64,000 bases of DNA. It comes from Liolophura sinensis. Taxonomy: Eukaryota; Mollusca; Polyplacophora; Chitonida; Chitonidae. Position numbers and translations under genes: made by a program. A model generated the notes under the pieces. It did not search any database and was not told the DNA's origin. It saw only the letters and a list, made by a program, of their open reading frames with translations. Position 1 is the first letter of the stretch. Every line of letters starts with the position of its first letter. The stretch spans positions 42,758,645-42,822,644 of the forward strand of contig NC_088302.1 in the NCBI RefSeq assembly GCF_032854445.1, read 5' to 3'. This document shows positions 35,175 through 46,410 of the stretch, piece after piece.

Positions 35175-37004
35175 TTGAAAAGCTATTACAATTAGTCATT
35201 AAGGACCATTTTTGCAGACGCTGTTGTGCTGAATTTAAATGTCATTTATTGTTATTTGTTTCGATTCTTTTGAACAATAGGTGGCAAGTTTGTTGCTGTA
35301 GCATCGTTTTTGCAATTCCCTGAATTGGCTTCCTTATTTTAAACTTTAGGAACGAAATGAAAAAAATGTATTTCATATTGGATAGTAATCTGATCTATAC
35401 TTTGGGGCCTTTCGCAACCACAGTGAGCGGTTATGAATCTATGCGTCAACCAACTGTCAACTAAGATGGACGTTCCAAGTCATGAATCGCAAGGCCACTT
35501 CTTAAAACGTCGTTTACCACGAACTACCAACGAACTAAAAAGTATAGAAAGTACGAAAATAGAGCGGAACCATGAAAAGAGAAACAATGAACAGATTTCA
35601 GCGATTTTGGAAAAACTATTAAGGTATATTCTGAGCGAAAAGTGAAATCAGTATTTATACCGTGCACCATGCTAATATACAAGTTGTCGATATTAAAACA
35701 TGTATTTGAAATATGTGCTTTGATCATATATCCAACGGGGCGATCTCGTTCAACACGATGAATATACCGTTCCTAGACCCGGGTTCAGCCGAGTTAAGCA
35801 CAGTTATGAGGCTTTTCAGCTCCTGAAAGACTGATATTGGTTAAATGTCAATTGTCTGGTTCGGTAAAGGTGAACATCTGATGGATTTTTACGTAATAGT
35901 CGCTGGGTTATGGCAATTAAATTGATATGGTAAAATCATTTGGTTATACTTTATAAACATAGGCTATTAGACAGTTTACAGGTATTTCCCCAAACAATGC
36001 TACCATGTGAAAAGTACAGGAAACAAGTGTAAACAACAAAGTAAACATTATTTGGTATACATACAATTGGTCATACATATGTTCTTTGCACGGAACATAG
36101 TTCGCTTATCATCTGGTACTTTTTTATGTCTACTCCACAATTTAGTTATTGTTTGCCGCAGGACCATCTGCTGTTCCAACCAATAAACAATGTTAGGCGA
36201 GAAAAGGTTTATTCTTCAGTGCTACAATAAGCCACAGACTACAACATTACAAAACGGTGTCAATTCGTGGCGAGCTACCGGATACAAGGAGAGTTAAGAC
36301 CTCTGTCACAGGTATTACGTCTTACAATCGTCTAATGAGATTTGTCAGTGCTTTGTTGGGCTAGATTTCAATTTTCAAAGCATCTGTAGTAGCCCAAATA
36401 ATGTTGTAACACAATCGGATCTGTTGAGACGCCATCGTGTTTTACGTAGGGAAAGGGATGAGTAGGGAGGCCAATCCCCACTGCATCACAAAGAATTCAA
36501 CGAAGGTGTTTTTTGTGCAGTTCGCTGCGCCGTAGAGAAAAAAAATCACAGCCGAAACACATACTGACATTGGCTATCATCGGAAGAAAGTCTGACTCGA
36601 CTGTCTTAAATATTTGACAGACATGAAAGACGAGATCAGAAAGGCAAGAACGCTGCAAAATTCTATTTATATTGTACGATGTACGGCAGCAGGTTTTTTT
36701 TTCCTTCCACTATTCTCAGTAACCCAAATAACCCGCCTTCAAAATGTCAGCCGTTCTTGTTCGGTCTGTTGCAGGCGAGCCCATGATTGCATCCTAGGCT
36801 TCAATAGTTTAGTCCTAACTATGTCATCCAAAGAAATCGGTGAGCACATTTCTTAAGTCACATTTTACTCTTAAAATAGTGATATGTAATCATGTGACCA
36901 TTAAATGTTAGTTGCAAGTTTATACTGAACAAAAACAAAGATTGGAAAAAATGAATTATATTGAAAATAGGTAGTACAAAGGTAGTTACCATGGGGGTGG
37001 GAGC

Positions 37005-37330
37005 AATGAACCTTAATGCAGCCTGCCATTGTGACAAGGTACTTGTACCAGAGCTGGTGCCTTCCATGGCTGCTCGTGGACCAGGCCTCCGATTTCAACA
37101 TAACAATGCGACCACACAGCTGTTTTGACTCGAAATTTCCTGCAATATGCGGGTACTGACGCCATGGAATGACCATCAAGATCAGCTGACCTCAATTCCA
37201 TCGCACACCCGTGGGATGCTCGAGGAATAAGCCTTTGTGCTTTGTGACGTCAAGCGCAGAATGATTCAGACTGGGGACTTGCTGGTACAAGTTGTCTTAT
37301 GCTGTGTTCACGGGCGTTATTCACAACGTG
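37005..37330 (+). pseudogene. Tc1-like transposase remnant, copy D
   Basis: The right-hand third of the transposase found in copy C, from the GNLNA-type block (37,009) through VLVPELVPSMAARGPGL and the SADL block (about 37,183). About 610 bp present in C between GTTACCATGG and AACCTTAATGCAG is replaced by roughly 15 bp in D. Confidence 0.75.
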
Positions 37331-37710
37331 AGACAACATTGCTTTGCTGTTGTGAAGGCGAGATGGGTTGAGCAAGCTCTAATATAGACGTCCGCTCAAT
37401 ATGATATCAAAAAGTGACCTCGCGATGCTACTGTTGATTGTGAAGGGTGCACCAAGCGCACCTTAAAGCTTCATCAAGTTTTAATTTGTACGCTCATTAC
37501 GCCCACAAACATTATTTAAACACCAGCAAAACTCTGTTTTACATGGGTATGTTTGGAACATGTCAAGTTTATTGTTTTTTCAGTGTATAAGGCGGACTCT
37601 AATTGGCCACAACAATGCCTTAACTCTGGCACCTCATTGGTTGAGTTGAACCAACGATGCCTGAGTTTTCTGAAGTGTTGACATCTAGCACAACGCTAAT
37701 AACGTGGTCA

Positions 37711-37793
37711 GAGGTGTTTTACGCCTTACTGAAGAACATTTCATTTATATGATGGTGACCACCATTATGGTGGGAGGAAACCGAGGATAAGCA
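37711..37793 (-). mobile_element. SINE1 fragment
   Basis: Inverted tail GAGGTGTTTTACGCC, then the core CCATTATGGTGGGAGGAAAC. Truncated on both sides. Confidence 0.75.
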
Positions 37794-37869
37794 CAAAAGA
37801 CCGAGCACTTGAGGATATGTCCGGCTTCATGTTTCAGAAGGTTTAGCCTCACTACTCGCCCACATCAGC

Positions 37870-39440
37870 CATGTTTTTCGAACCTAAAAGTTCGTCGCCA
37901 AACACAACTGAAAATAAATAAATAAATAAATACATGTGAAAGATAATGGGTACAGTCCCTAAACTAGATTTTACAAAAGTGATGTTAACTGGCCGCACCC
38001 TATGCCGACTCTTCACCAGCTGTAGATATAACAAATTTATTTTAGAAACCAGTCCCATTTGCTGGGAATACTTCTTACGTCAGATCTAGTAAGAACCAAA
38101 GCACTGTTGAGACAAACTCCTGACGCGTCAGAGCCGCGATGTGCGAATTCATTCTCGGTGTTTTATCCCGCTTTCACTGTTAATCGGTTGTTTTTCTTTG
38201 TTTTCTGTTTTTGAGCTCAGTCTGCCTGTCTATCTGTAATCATGGCCTTGTTTTTTTGCTTTTGGTTTTTTTTTTTACATCAATTGTTTCCAGAGTTAAT
38301 GCCCTTTAAATATAGAACAGGGAATTGTACATAGTGAGTCATTATCAAAGCATCTCCCCCTACAATTATGGATTTGCATGAAAAGATGTGGTCATAACTG
38401 AAACATGTGAGAATGATTATGCGCTACTTTGATTCCGTCGCATGCATTGATATCCACCTAGTTTTTGCCCTTTGATCACAGGCTCTGGACTTGAATATAG
38501 TAAGCCCTCGTCAAGGCATACAGTGAGGTACTTTTATGTAACTTTGTAGGCATGATTTTGGCCCCACCGCAACAATTATTTCCAGAGTTATTGCTCTTTA
38601 AACATAGCATGGGGCAATGCAGAGAGGGAATGACTGAAAAAGTTGTACATATACACTGGTCTCTCAATATTGATATGTAGGATGGCCATTTCTTCATCCG
38701 TACTGTCTGGTTTATAGATGTAAACCATATGAGCTGAGATTTCTTAGATTTCTTTGATATGCCTCATCATGTTTTCATATGGTTGTGGGTGGGCAGTACA
38801 ATACCACATCTTTCTCTATCTTGTAAAACAAATCCAACCCAATTTAAACCCCTAATGCATAGTGCAAACAGGTTATGACGTCATACGCAATGGTTCAGTT
38901 GCGCATAACCATGGTAGTCTTTCGCCATCTTCTGATGGCTGCCCTTGATTTTAAATGGTGAGTTTATTTTAAAACGCCAAATTTGTTTAAGGGAGGTTTA
39001 TTCTTTACAGTTTGGTTAAGGACAGTTGTTTTCGTATTGTTTGACAAAGGTAGTTTATCATAGTTTTATAATTCCTTAGTAATTGTCAGTTTTCATTGTA
39101 ATTACTTTTATGGCGGGTTCTCAGACATGTATCGTTGATGCGACCGTGGATGAGAATATTTGAACGCGAAGACAGCCTGGCAGGACATTGTTCACTTGGT
39201 ACTGGTCTACAGAATAGCCCTATTTTCTCCCAACGGGCCAGATTTTCCAATGGTATGCTGCTTACCTTCCTACCCATCTTGTTGTAGATAGAAATTCGTT
39301 ACTGCCATATCCCAGAGAGGGCCTCTCATGCTTTTTTTCTTATCAAACATTTCCAAGAGAAAGTCTGATTCTTTCTATCTGATAGTTAAACTCCGCGACA
39401 CACGCTACTTCGGGCCATCTCACTTGTCTGAGGATTAGGC
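37870..39440. other. No gene seen
   Basis: Includes an AAAT repeat at about 37,912-37,935 and T-rich stretches near 38,180-38,280. No supported coding sequence. Confidence 0.4.
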
Positions 39441-41040
39441 ATCACGGGATTTGTTGTTGCGCTATCTCAAAAACTGTCTGGCTGCATTTAGAAAACATTA
39501 ACATTCTCACTGTGTTAAGCTTCAACTGGTTCAGGCGGGCTTAGGCAAAATGTACTGGACTGCTATTCCGTTATACATGGTAGAATGACATTGATGGTGC
39601 TTGGAAATCGAAATTATCCTTCCTAAATTTGTTTCTCTAAGTTTCATGGTGTCTACCCTCTTTTAGTGAGATTTCTACAACTCTCCGCAGACACAGTCAT
39701 TTCTACTTAAAACGAAGGTCTTTAAGGAAATCAATAAGACTTCATAAAGCTTCAATGGTATTATGAAAATATATGCGTCTTTGGTTTTCACTCAATAAAG
39801 ACGTGGCTATATAGCTTAGACTATTAAGTCAGCATCGAACTGTTTATCACCAGAAGTATATTTCTCCATTTCTTGTTCGTTGCTTGAAATCTATCTAATC
39901 TTCTGTACAAGTATGTTACTCTATGCCCTGTCTGGCAAGAACAAAACCAAACCACACCGCCAGATTATTGACTATGAATAATGCATTTTGTCCCGATCCC
40001 CTGTTTGAAGAATTTTCCATACATTCGATGTGGGACCCATGGTACGATGCGGTTTGACCAGCTAGTCTATCAACGTATAAGATATTTGTATTTTACTGGA
40101 ATAATCTGATCACCAGAGATGCAAACAGCTCTGTCCCTTCTTCGCAAAGTTAACAGCCGAGGTGGTATATTTTGCTTGCACCCAATGACTCAAACCCGCC
40201 AGTGTATCACTTATACTTGTCTAGTGGTCATGTAAATGTTATAAAATCTCGCAGAAAATACTGAATTACCCTAGAGACCAGGAATGCGTCTCTGTACAAA
40301 GGAAATTGGGCATAAACAGTGGAATAGGTGTCTGATAAAACAGTGGACATACACCAGTTCAGAATATATGATCAATTTCTTGCCCTTCACAAAAACCTTC
40401 CCTCGAGGATTGATCTGGTCGCACTTAACTTTTCTCTCATTATTTTATTTTGTATATTTGTGGCTTTTTGTTATGTAAATAGAGAAGGAAGCCTAACTTG
40501 GAATAATAATTCTACGCTGGGTTTGTGATGACTAGAGCTGATATGCCGAAGAGTATGGGGTGCGTCTCGTTCGTGAAAGTAAAAGTTTTGACAAATGGTT
40601 GTTGGACAATGGCTCAGTGAGTATCTCAATGAACGCACTAAGAATTACACATTCTTACTCTCATTAGCTTCTTCCGAATGGCGTAGGAAAAACATTTTTA
40701 TGAAAATGTAGAACGTTAATCAAATAAATGAAGAGTGAAATTTATGCACAACACTTTGCATGAACCGTTGATATCGAAATAACATTATGAAGCACAGATC
40801 CCCGAAAAAAGAAAAACACTTTGTCTGAGGGCTCAATATTTTTATATTGTGCCTGCAGAAAATCTCAAATAACTGTTCAAATAACGTAAGCATCAAGTTT
40901 CTAAGACAGATAACTGGAATTACATTAATCTGAACTAGAGAGTTGTGCTGGAGAAGTGGTTTTATCGGTAAGTAACAACTCACTACAACATTCATTAAAG
41001 TTTAAAAGACCAAACAATACTCCTAAACATGCCTAACAGT
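39440..41040 (+). repeat. Tandem-unit block H0
   Basis: Aligns with H1 (51,780-53,330) and H2 (62,200-63,460). Shared landmarks: GTGTTAAGCTT(C/G)AACTG (39,512 / 51,833), CGAACTGTTTA.C (39,837 / 52,158), CCTGT/CTTGAAGAAT (about 40,002 / 62,447), CTGGAATAATCT (40,097 / 62,555), GTATCACTTATACTTGTCTA (40,203 / 52,496), AATGAAGAGTGAAA/TCC (40,726 / 63,195), CATGAACCGTTGATATC (40,759 / 63,214) and CTGTTCAAATAAC (40,873 / 53,137 / 63,323). No coding capacity identified. Confidence 0.75.
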
Positions 41041-41227
41041 TGTAGTGTTTATGGTCGATTACGACATATGAGTGACTGCCAACACATATATCATTGTATG
41101 CCGGAAAGTGGCGAAGGCGAGCAGCATGGCAGCGAGTGTAGGCAGACATGTTGTAAACAGAACTCTGTGTCATTAAATTGAAGTGTTTTTCTGACTAAAA
41201 GTAAAGCCTTTATAGTTGGTTATCACA
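41041..41227 (+). repeat. 5' LTR (187 bp)
   Basis: Starts TGTAGTGTTTATGG and ends TATCACA. Compared with the 3' LTR it has 36 extra bases plus one more T; I count about six substitutions over the shared 150 bp. Confidence 0.93.
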
Positions 41228-41230
41228 TCA

Positions 41231-41245
41231 TGGCGACGAGGATGG
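41231..41245 (+). promoter_or_regulatory. Candidate primer binding site
   Basis: TGGCGACGAGGATGG begins three bases after the 5' LTR. TGG at this place is what complementarity to a tRNA 3' CCA end requires. I do not assign the tRNA. Confidence 0.55.
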
Positions 41246-41470
41246 ACACTGCCGACCGGCCACAGGACTGTGAGTGTTCAATTCTGTCACTCCAGGTATG
41301 AACTGTCGTTGCCTGCCACGAAAACTAGGCACCTAATGAGCTTTTTCTGACCTGTGCTTGCGGACTCGATAGCTTAACTCAGCTCGACCTATACCTATAC
41401 AGAGTGCTACTGCCCATCACAACAGCCCATTTAAGCGACTTTTGCCCTTGCCGTGTGCGCTTTTAAGAGA

Positions 41471-42253
41471 ATGGCTGTAAATTTGCCCGTTTTCCCCAGT
41501 TTTGATGTCCACTTAGACGGCAACGTCGGGCCGCGTTGGACAAAATGGCTGTCGCGCTTGGAACGTCTGCTGATCGCCCTAGATGTTGACAACCCTCTCC
41601 GTAAGCGTGCCTTGCTGCTTCATTACGCTGGCGCAGATGTTGACGAAATCTTCGACACACTTCCTGATACTGGAGAAAGCGATGACTATGACACTGCTGT
41701 TTGAAAACTGACCGAGTATTTCTCTCCCAAAGTGAACACTGCTTACGAACGGTATAACTTCCGCCAAGCAAAACAAGGGGAGACCGAAACACTAGGCTCC
41801 TATCATACCCGTTTACGACTCCTGGCGAAAACTTGTGACTTCACAAATCATCCTGACGTGCACATCTCAGAGACTACGGCGACGTGCTTTACGTGAAAAC
41901 TTGGAGTTAAAAGACCTCTTAGATGCAGGACGTGCCTTTGAAGTCAGCGAAATGCAAGCCAGTCGTGTGGAAGATGACAGCAATCACCAGCCAGCACTTG
42001 TCAACGCTATCCAATGCCAGCAAGGTGACTCTAACCCGTCCCGTTATTCGCGAGGTCGGCGAGGTGGGCGGACACCAAAGAAACACAGATCGCAGTCGCG
42101 TAACTGTCTACAACCTGCAGGTAAACACATGCAGAATGGACAGTCGACTTGTGGTTATATGTCGATACAACCTGCCGCACAAAAAAACCATGCCCTGCAA
42201 AGGGGAAAACCTGCAACTATTGTCACAAATTAAACCACTTTTCGTCTGTATGC
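41471..42253 (+). pseudogene. gag of the gypsy element, broken
   Basis: The capsid-like N-terminal part starts at the ATG at 41,471 and meets a TGA at 41,702. The same frame then continues to about 41,870, after which the homologous reading moves to another frame (to about 42,150). The nucleic-acid-binding zinc knuckle C-x2-C-x4-H-x4-C lies at 42,212-42,253 in the frame that continues into the protease. At least one stop and two frame changes separate the parts. Confidence 0.8.
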
Positions 42254-42289
42254 CAATCGCGACTCCGCAAGCAAAATAAGCAAGACGTA

Positions 42290-42727
42290 CGTAACGTGCG
42301 TGAAGAATCGCGACCACAGTCTGATAGTGACGACGAATACGTTTACTCTGTCTCAGTTGCTGTCATTGGCAAAGTGAATAAAGGTGACTCTCTGCCCATA
42401 CGACAGTTGGCACTGAATGAACTCTCAATACCATTTATGATTGACTCTGGCTCATCTGTAAAAATAATTGACATTGACACCTATGACAGCATTAAGCGTG
42501 CCAACCCAAACCTCAGTCTAAAGCCATCGAATACACGCTTATTTCCATATGGCACAAATTCCCCCCTTCCTGTCTCTGTAACCGTGTTTTGTGATATTAC
42601 CCATGACAACATCACCACTTCAGAGAAAGTCTTTGGTGTCACTGGTAAGAGCGGTAACCTTTTGAGCTATCAGACAGCAAAGAAACTTAAAGTGTGGCAC
42701 ATTCGACCTAGTGTGAGCACTATCTGA
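42290..42727 (+). pseudogene. Protease region of pol
   Basis: Aspartic protease with the catalytic D-S-G motif at 42,443-42,451, in a frame open from the zinc knuckle to a TGA at 42,725. It would process the Gag-Pol precursor. It is separated from the RT frame by this stop and a short gap. Confidence 0.75.
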
Positions 42728-42763
42728 ACGAACCAGTCTCGTAACTCTAAGTCATGGAGACAA

Positions 42764-43560
42764 GTGATAACCAAACAGTTTCCTGATTTGTTTGAAGGTA
42801 TCGGCAAAATTAAAGACAAGCAAGTTCACCTTCACATCGACCAATCAGTTTGTCCGAAACACCAGCCGCAGCGCCGCATACCTTTCCACGTCCGCAAAGA
42901 TGTCGAGGCCCAGCTACAGAGATTAGAATCTCTTGACATAATCGAAAAAGTCGAAGGACCAGCCCCATGGGTCAGCCCTATGGTCCTCGTGCCGAAGAAA
43001 TCTAGAGGCGTTCGGATCTGCGTCGATATGAGAGAGGCGAATAAAGCAATCAAGCGCGAAAACCATCCAATGCCTACAGTTGATGACCTGATCGCCGATC
43101 TGAACTCCGCCACAGTATTCAGTAAGCTAGATTTAACAGCTGGATACCACCAGTTAGAACTCGATGTTACCAGTCGCAACATAACCACCTTCAGCACCCA
43201 TCTTGGTCTAAGACGGTGCAAGCGTCGCATGTTTGGCGTCAACGCAACCTCGGAAATCTTCCAAAACGTAATCGATGACCAGGTTCAATGAACTTATCAG
43301 ACGACATCATGGTACATGGTAGAAACCAACGTGAACACTACACAAATCTCCAAGCAGTACTGCAGAGACTGCACGAAAATGGTGTGAAACTCAATGCTGA
43401 CAAATGTGTTTTCTCTACAAACCAAATCGAGTTCTACGGACACATTTTTGACGCTGACGACATGTCACCAGATCCTCGCAAGGTTGACACGATCACAAAC
43501 CTGCCAGCTCCTATGAACGTGAGTGAGCTAAAGTCCCTTCTGGGTATGGCTCAATACGTA
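42764..43560 (+). pseudogene. Reverse transcriptase, frame-broken before the catalytic motif
   Basis: The first part (42,764-43,291) has the standard RT fingers and palm blocks, including the WVSPMVLVPKK and VDMREANKAI motifs and LDLTAGYHQ with its catalytic aspartate. It then ends in a stop. The SDD catalytic pair (43,297-43,305) follows in a different frame. The loop between them is shorter than usual, so a small deletion is the probable cause. Sequence type resembles the gypsy group that carries SDD rather than YxDD. Confidence 0.88.
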
Positions 43561-44136
43561 TCGCGTTTTGTGCCAAATTACCCTTCTATGACTGAGCCTC
43601 TCAGACATCTGACACACAAGCACATTGACTGGACGTGGGGTCCACGCGAACAGAACGCACTTGATGAACTTAACCGTGCTCTCACCAGCGCCGAGGTGAT
43701 GAGTTTCTTTGATCCTAACCTGCCCACGGAATTGCAAGTCGATACCAGCCCTGTAGGATTGGGGGCAATCCTTTGTCAAAAGGGCAAAGTGATTAGCTAC
43801 GGTAGCCGCGCACTAACCGACACAGAGCAACGTTACTCTCAAACTGAGCGCGAAATGCTTGCCGCCGTTTGGGGAGCAGAACATTTCCACTTGTACCTGA
43901 TTGGCTCGGACTTTACCATTATGACAGACCATAAACCTTTGCTAGGAATCTTTCAGAGTCAAAAACCGACCACAGCTCGTCTCGAACGCTGGCGTTTACA
44001 TCTCACGCCGTACAAATGTAAACTCGTTTACCGACCTGGAAAAAATGAGAACAACCCAGCTGACTTTATTAGCCGTCACCCGCAAACTTCACCAACAACA
44101 GAGAATGTTGTTCCAAGGCAGTTCCGAAAGCCATGA
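43561..44136 (+). pseudogene. RNase H domain of pol
   Basis: Continues the SDD frame. It includes QVDTSPVGLGAILCQ, the TEREMLAAVWGAEHFHLYL block and the TDHKPLLGIF motif, ending with RPGKNENNPADFISRHP. It would degrade the RNA strand of RNA/DNA hybrids. The frame ends at 44,136, and the integrase begins in another frame overlapping by a few bases. Confidence 0.88.
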
Positions 44137-45471
44137 CACTCGACGAGGTCAGACAGAACACTCAGAATGACCCCCAGATGCAGAAATTGCTGAAAGCCAT
44201 TTCCACTGCTAATTGGACAGATTCAGACGTGAGTGACTTTGCGACTGTGAAAAACGAACTGACGACGTGTAATGGAATCGTCGTCTGCGGCAATCGAATC
44301 GTGATACCCCAATCTCTTAGAGCGAAAGCTGTAGACCTTGCCCACATTGGTCACCAAGGGATTGTGAAGACCAAACAACTGCTTATACAGAAAGTCTGGT
44401 TCCCAGGTATTGACAGGTTAACCAAACGATACATCAGCTCATGCCTTCCCTGCCAAGCTTCTACGAGCCGTCCGTTAACGCGCGAGCCACTGTGCATGAC
44501 AAACTCCCATGTGGACCATGGAAAGAAGTAGCGGTTGATCTCACAGGACCTTTCCCATCTGGCGAATACCTTCTTGTCGTTGTAGACGAAAATAGTCGCT
44601 TCCCAGAAATCGAAATCTTTAATTCCACGTCATCCAGAGTGGTAATTCCCAAACTCGATGCTATATTCGCGGGACAAGGTGTTCCACAAAAAGTAAAATC
44701 CGATAACGGACCGCCTTTCAACAGCCGGGACTTCAAAGACTTTGCCACAAACCTTGGTTTCAAACACCAGCGCGTTACCCCTCTCTGGTCCGAAACCAAC
44801 GGTGAGGCAGAACGTTTTATGGCAACCCTAAACAAATACATCAGAGCTTCATCAGTCGAACAAAGGAATTGAAAGCAGGAATTATTCAAATTTCTCAGAC
44901 ATGACCGTGCCACACCACATTCCTCCACCCATGTTTCACCATTTGAAGCACTGACAGGACGTCAGATGAACATTGTTCTTCCACAGATACTGACTTCCTC
45001 TGACAGTCACAGCAGAATTGCTGAGCACGACGCCGTCAGTAAGCAGAAGGCGAAATCATACACCGACAACAGACGCAACGCAAAACAAAATCAACTGTCT
45101 GTAGGTCACACCGTACTTGTGCGACAACTTGTACTCCATTTGATCCTCGTCCGTACAGAATCACTAGTCTGAAGGGCAGCATGGTTACTGCTCATCGTGG
45201 ACAGCACGCCATCATCCGTAATGCATCGCACTTCAAGCCAGTCATCGCAGATGTTAGTCCTACCTTCTAAGAGGAGGAGGAGGAATATGCTGATCTCAGC
45301 ATCCCACTACCCAACAGCCCTCCAAGGTCGACAATCCCTCCGAGTTCACCAACGCAGCTGTCAAATGGTCCTTCCACGCAGCTTCATCCCTGCCTGAAAC
45401 CTCCAGGTGAACAGCGGAGATCAACACGGAAACGAAAGCCCCCAGTTCGTTATAAAGATTTTGTTGTATAG
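44133..45471 (+). pseudogene. Integrase with C-terminal tail, broken
   Basis: The zinc-binding HHCC motif has its ligands at codons 44,343, 44,352, 44,442 and 44,451. Soon after, the frame changes. The catalytic core follows: D at 44,537, D at 44,702 and E at 44,810, with 35 residues between the last two. A TGA at 44,870 interrupts the core's C-terminal side, in a spot where related elements usually have tryptophan. The frame then resumes until about 45,170. A further shift leads to a GPY/F-type region and a basic tail ending with a stop at 45,469-45,471. Confidence 0.88.
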
Positions 45472-45796
45472 ACACACTCTCTGTATATCATCGTCTGATC
45501 CAGTCGCCTGGCCACCGTAATTTTAGAAATTTTCACGTATTTGACGTTAAGCATCATTCCAGTGACATTATGCTTGAACATTCTCTTCCAGTTTTAATTC
45601 CAGTGATGTTGTGCACGAATGTTTAATTACTTATATCTACAAGTTTCAGCTCAGACAATCTATGTTAAAGAAATGAATGTACAGGCATGTACCCTTTACT
45701 TTGTTTAACATGTAATTGCGTGAAGTTACCTTTCCATGTTTGATGTTCAAAACCCTTTGTTCAAACATTCCAAAGATTCTTAAAAGTTTCATTCCT

Positions 45797-45810
45797 AAGA
45801 AAGGGAGAGA
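45797..45810 (+). promoter_or_regulatory. Polypurine tract
   Basis: AAGAAAGGGAGAGA lies immediately before the 3' LTR, the expected place for plus-strand priming. Confidence 0.8.
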
Positions 45811-45960
45811 TGTAGTGTTTATGGTCGATTACGACATATGAGTGACTGCAAATACATATATGGCAACGAGTGTAGGCAGGCATGTTGTAAACAGAACTCA
45901 GTGTCATTAAATTGAAGTGTTTTCTGACTAAAAGTAAAGCCTTTATAGTTGGATATCACA
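45811..45960 (+). repeat. 3' LTR (150 bp, internally deleted)
   Basis: Same ends as the 5' LTR (TGTAGTG...TATCACA). It lacks 36 bases after CATATAT compared with the 5' LTR. Confidence 0.93.
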
Positions 45961-45965
45961 ACAGT

Positions 45966-46410
45966 CGACAGTTATGATTCAGTTCTATTGCCAGTTTAGC
46001 ACGTGGCTATCACGGGTTCGCACGATTTTCTTACATATTAAATGTGTCTCAGCCTTTACTGAAATTCATTGGAGTGCGACAAATTGCCAGAATAAAGAGG
46101 TTTCTCGGCAAATTAATGAAACAGTGTAGATCCTTTGTGGCTAATGAAGTTTGGACGTGTGATTTATTTCAAGCAAGGAGATTAGGAGCAAGTGTATCTG
46201 AGGGGAGAGATGAACTATATCCCTTCCCAGCTGGTATGTCAAATGTGTAGTGCGCCAATATAATCTGTCTGGCTGTAAATATGTTGGTTTGGGACAATTG
46301 TGCGGCCAAATCTTGGCAAATTTCTTTCAACTCACTGATCAACCAGAGTGACCCTGTTTTAACAAAAATCACATTCACGTTGATTCCACGTTTGCAATTT
46401 CATTCCTACA
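45966..46410 (+). repeat. Tandem-unit block F0
   Basis: Aligns with F1 (53,331-53,770) and F2 (63,470-64,000). Shared landmarks: TTTAGCACG(T/C)GGC, GAAATTCAT.GGAGTGCGACAA (46,058 / 53,422), GAAGTTTGGACGTGTGA (46,146 / 53,508), GGGAGAGATG.ACTATAT (46,203 / 53,567) and TAGTGCGCCAAT (46,248 / 53,610). I saw no conserved reading frame among the three copies. Confidence 0.82.

Larger units (their letters stand above)
33770..37690 (+). repeat. Segmental duplication copy D
   Basis: Paralogue of copy C, about 6.2 kb to its right and in the same orientation. Compared with C it has gained a pair of SINE1s (34,803-35,174) and lost most of the Tc1-like transposase. The ATG-started frame at 36,335 meets stops within a dozen codons. 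The exon-like stretch after ATATTTGACAG (36,621) encoding DMKDEIRKARTLQNSIYIV matches copy C near 29,965. Confidence 0.88.
41041..45960 (+). mobile_element. Ty3/gypsy LTR retrotransposon, defective
   Basis: A 4.9-kb element with LTRs at both ends, a 5-bp target duplication ACAGT (41,036-41,040 and 45,961-45,965), a primer-binding-site candidate, gag, then pol in the order protease, RT, RNase H, integrase (the Ty3/gypsy order), and a polypurine tract. All on the plus strand. The coding part is broken by in-frame stops and several frame changes, so this copy cannot make intact proteins. It sits exactly at the H0/F0 junction of the tandem units. No envelope-like frame was found. Confidence 0.95.

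Noticed and set aside
44461-44928. 155-codon minus-strand frame
   Set aside because: Antisense shadow of the gypsy integrase core.
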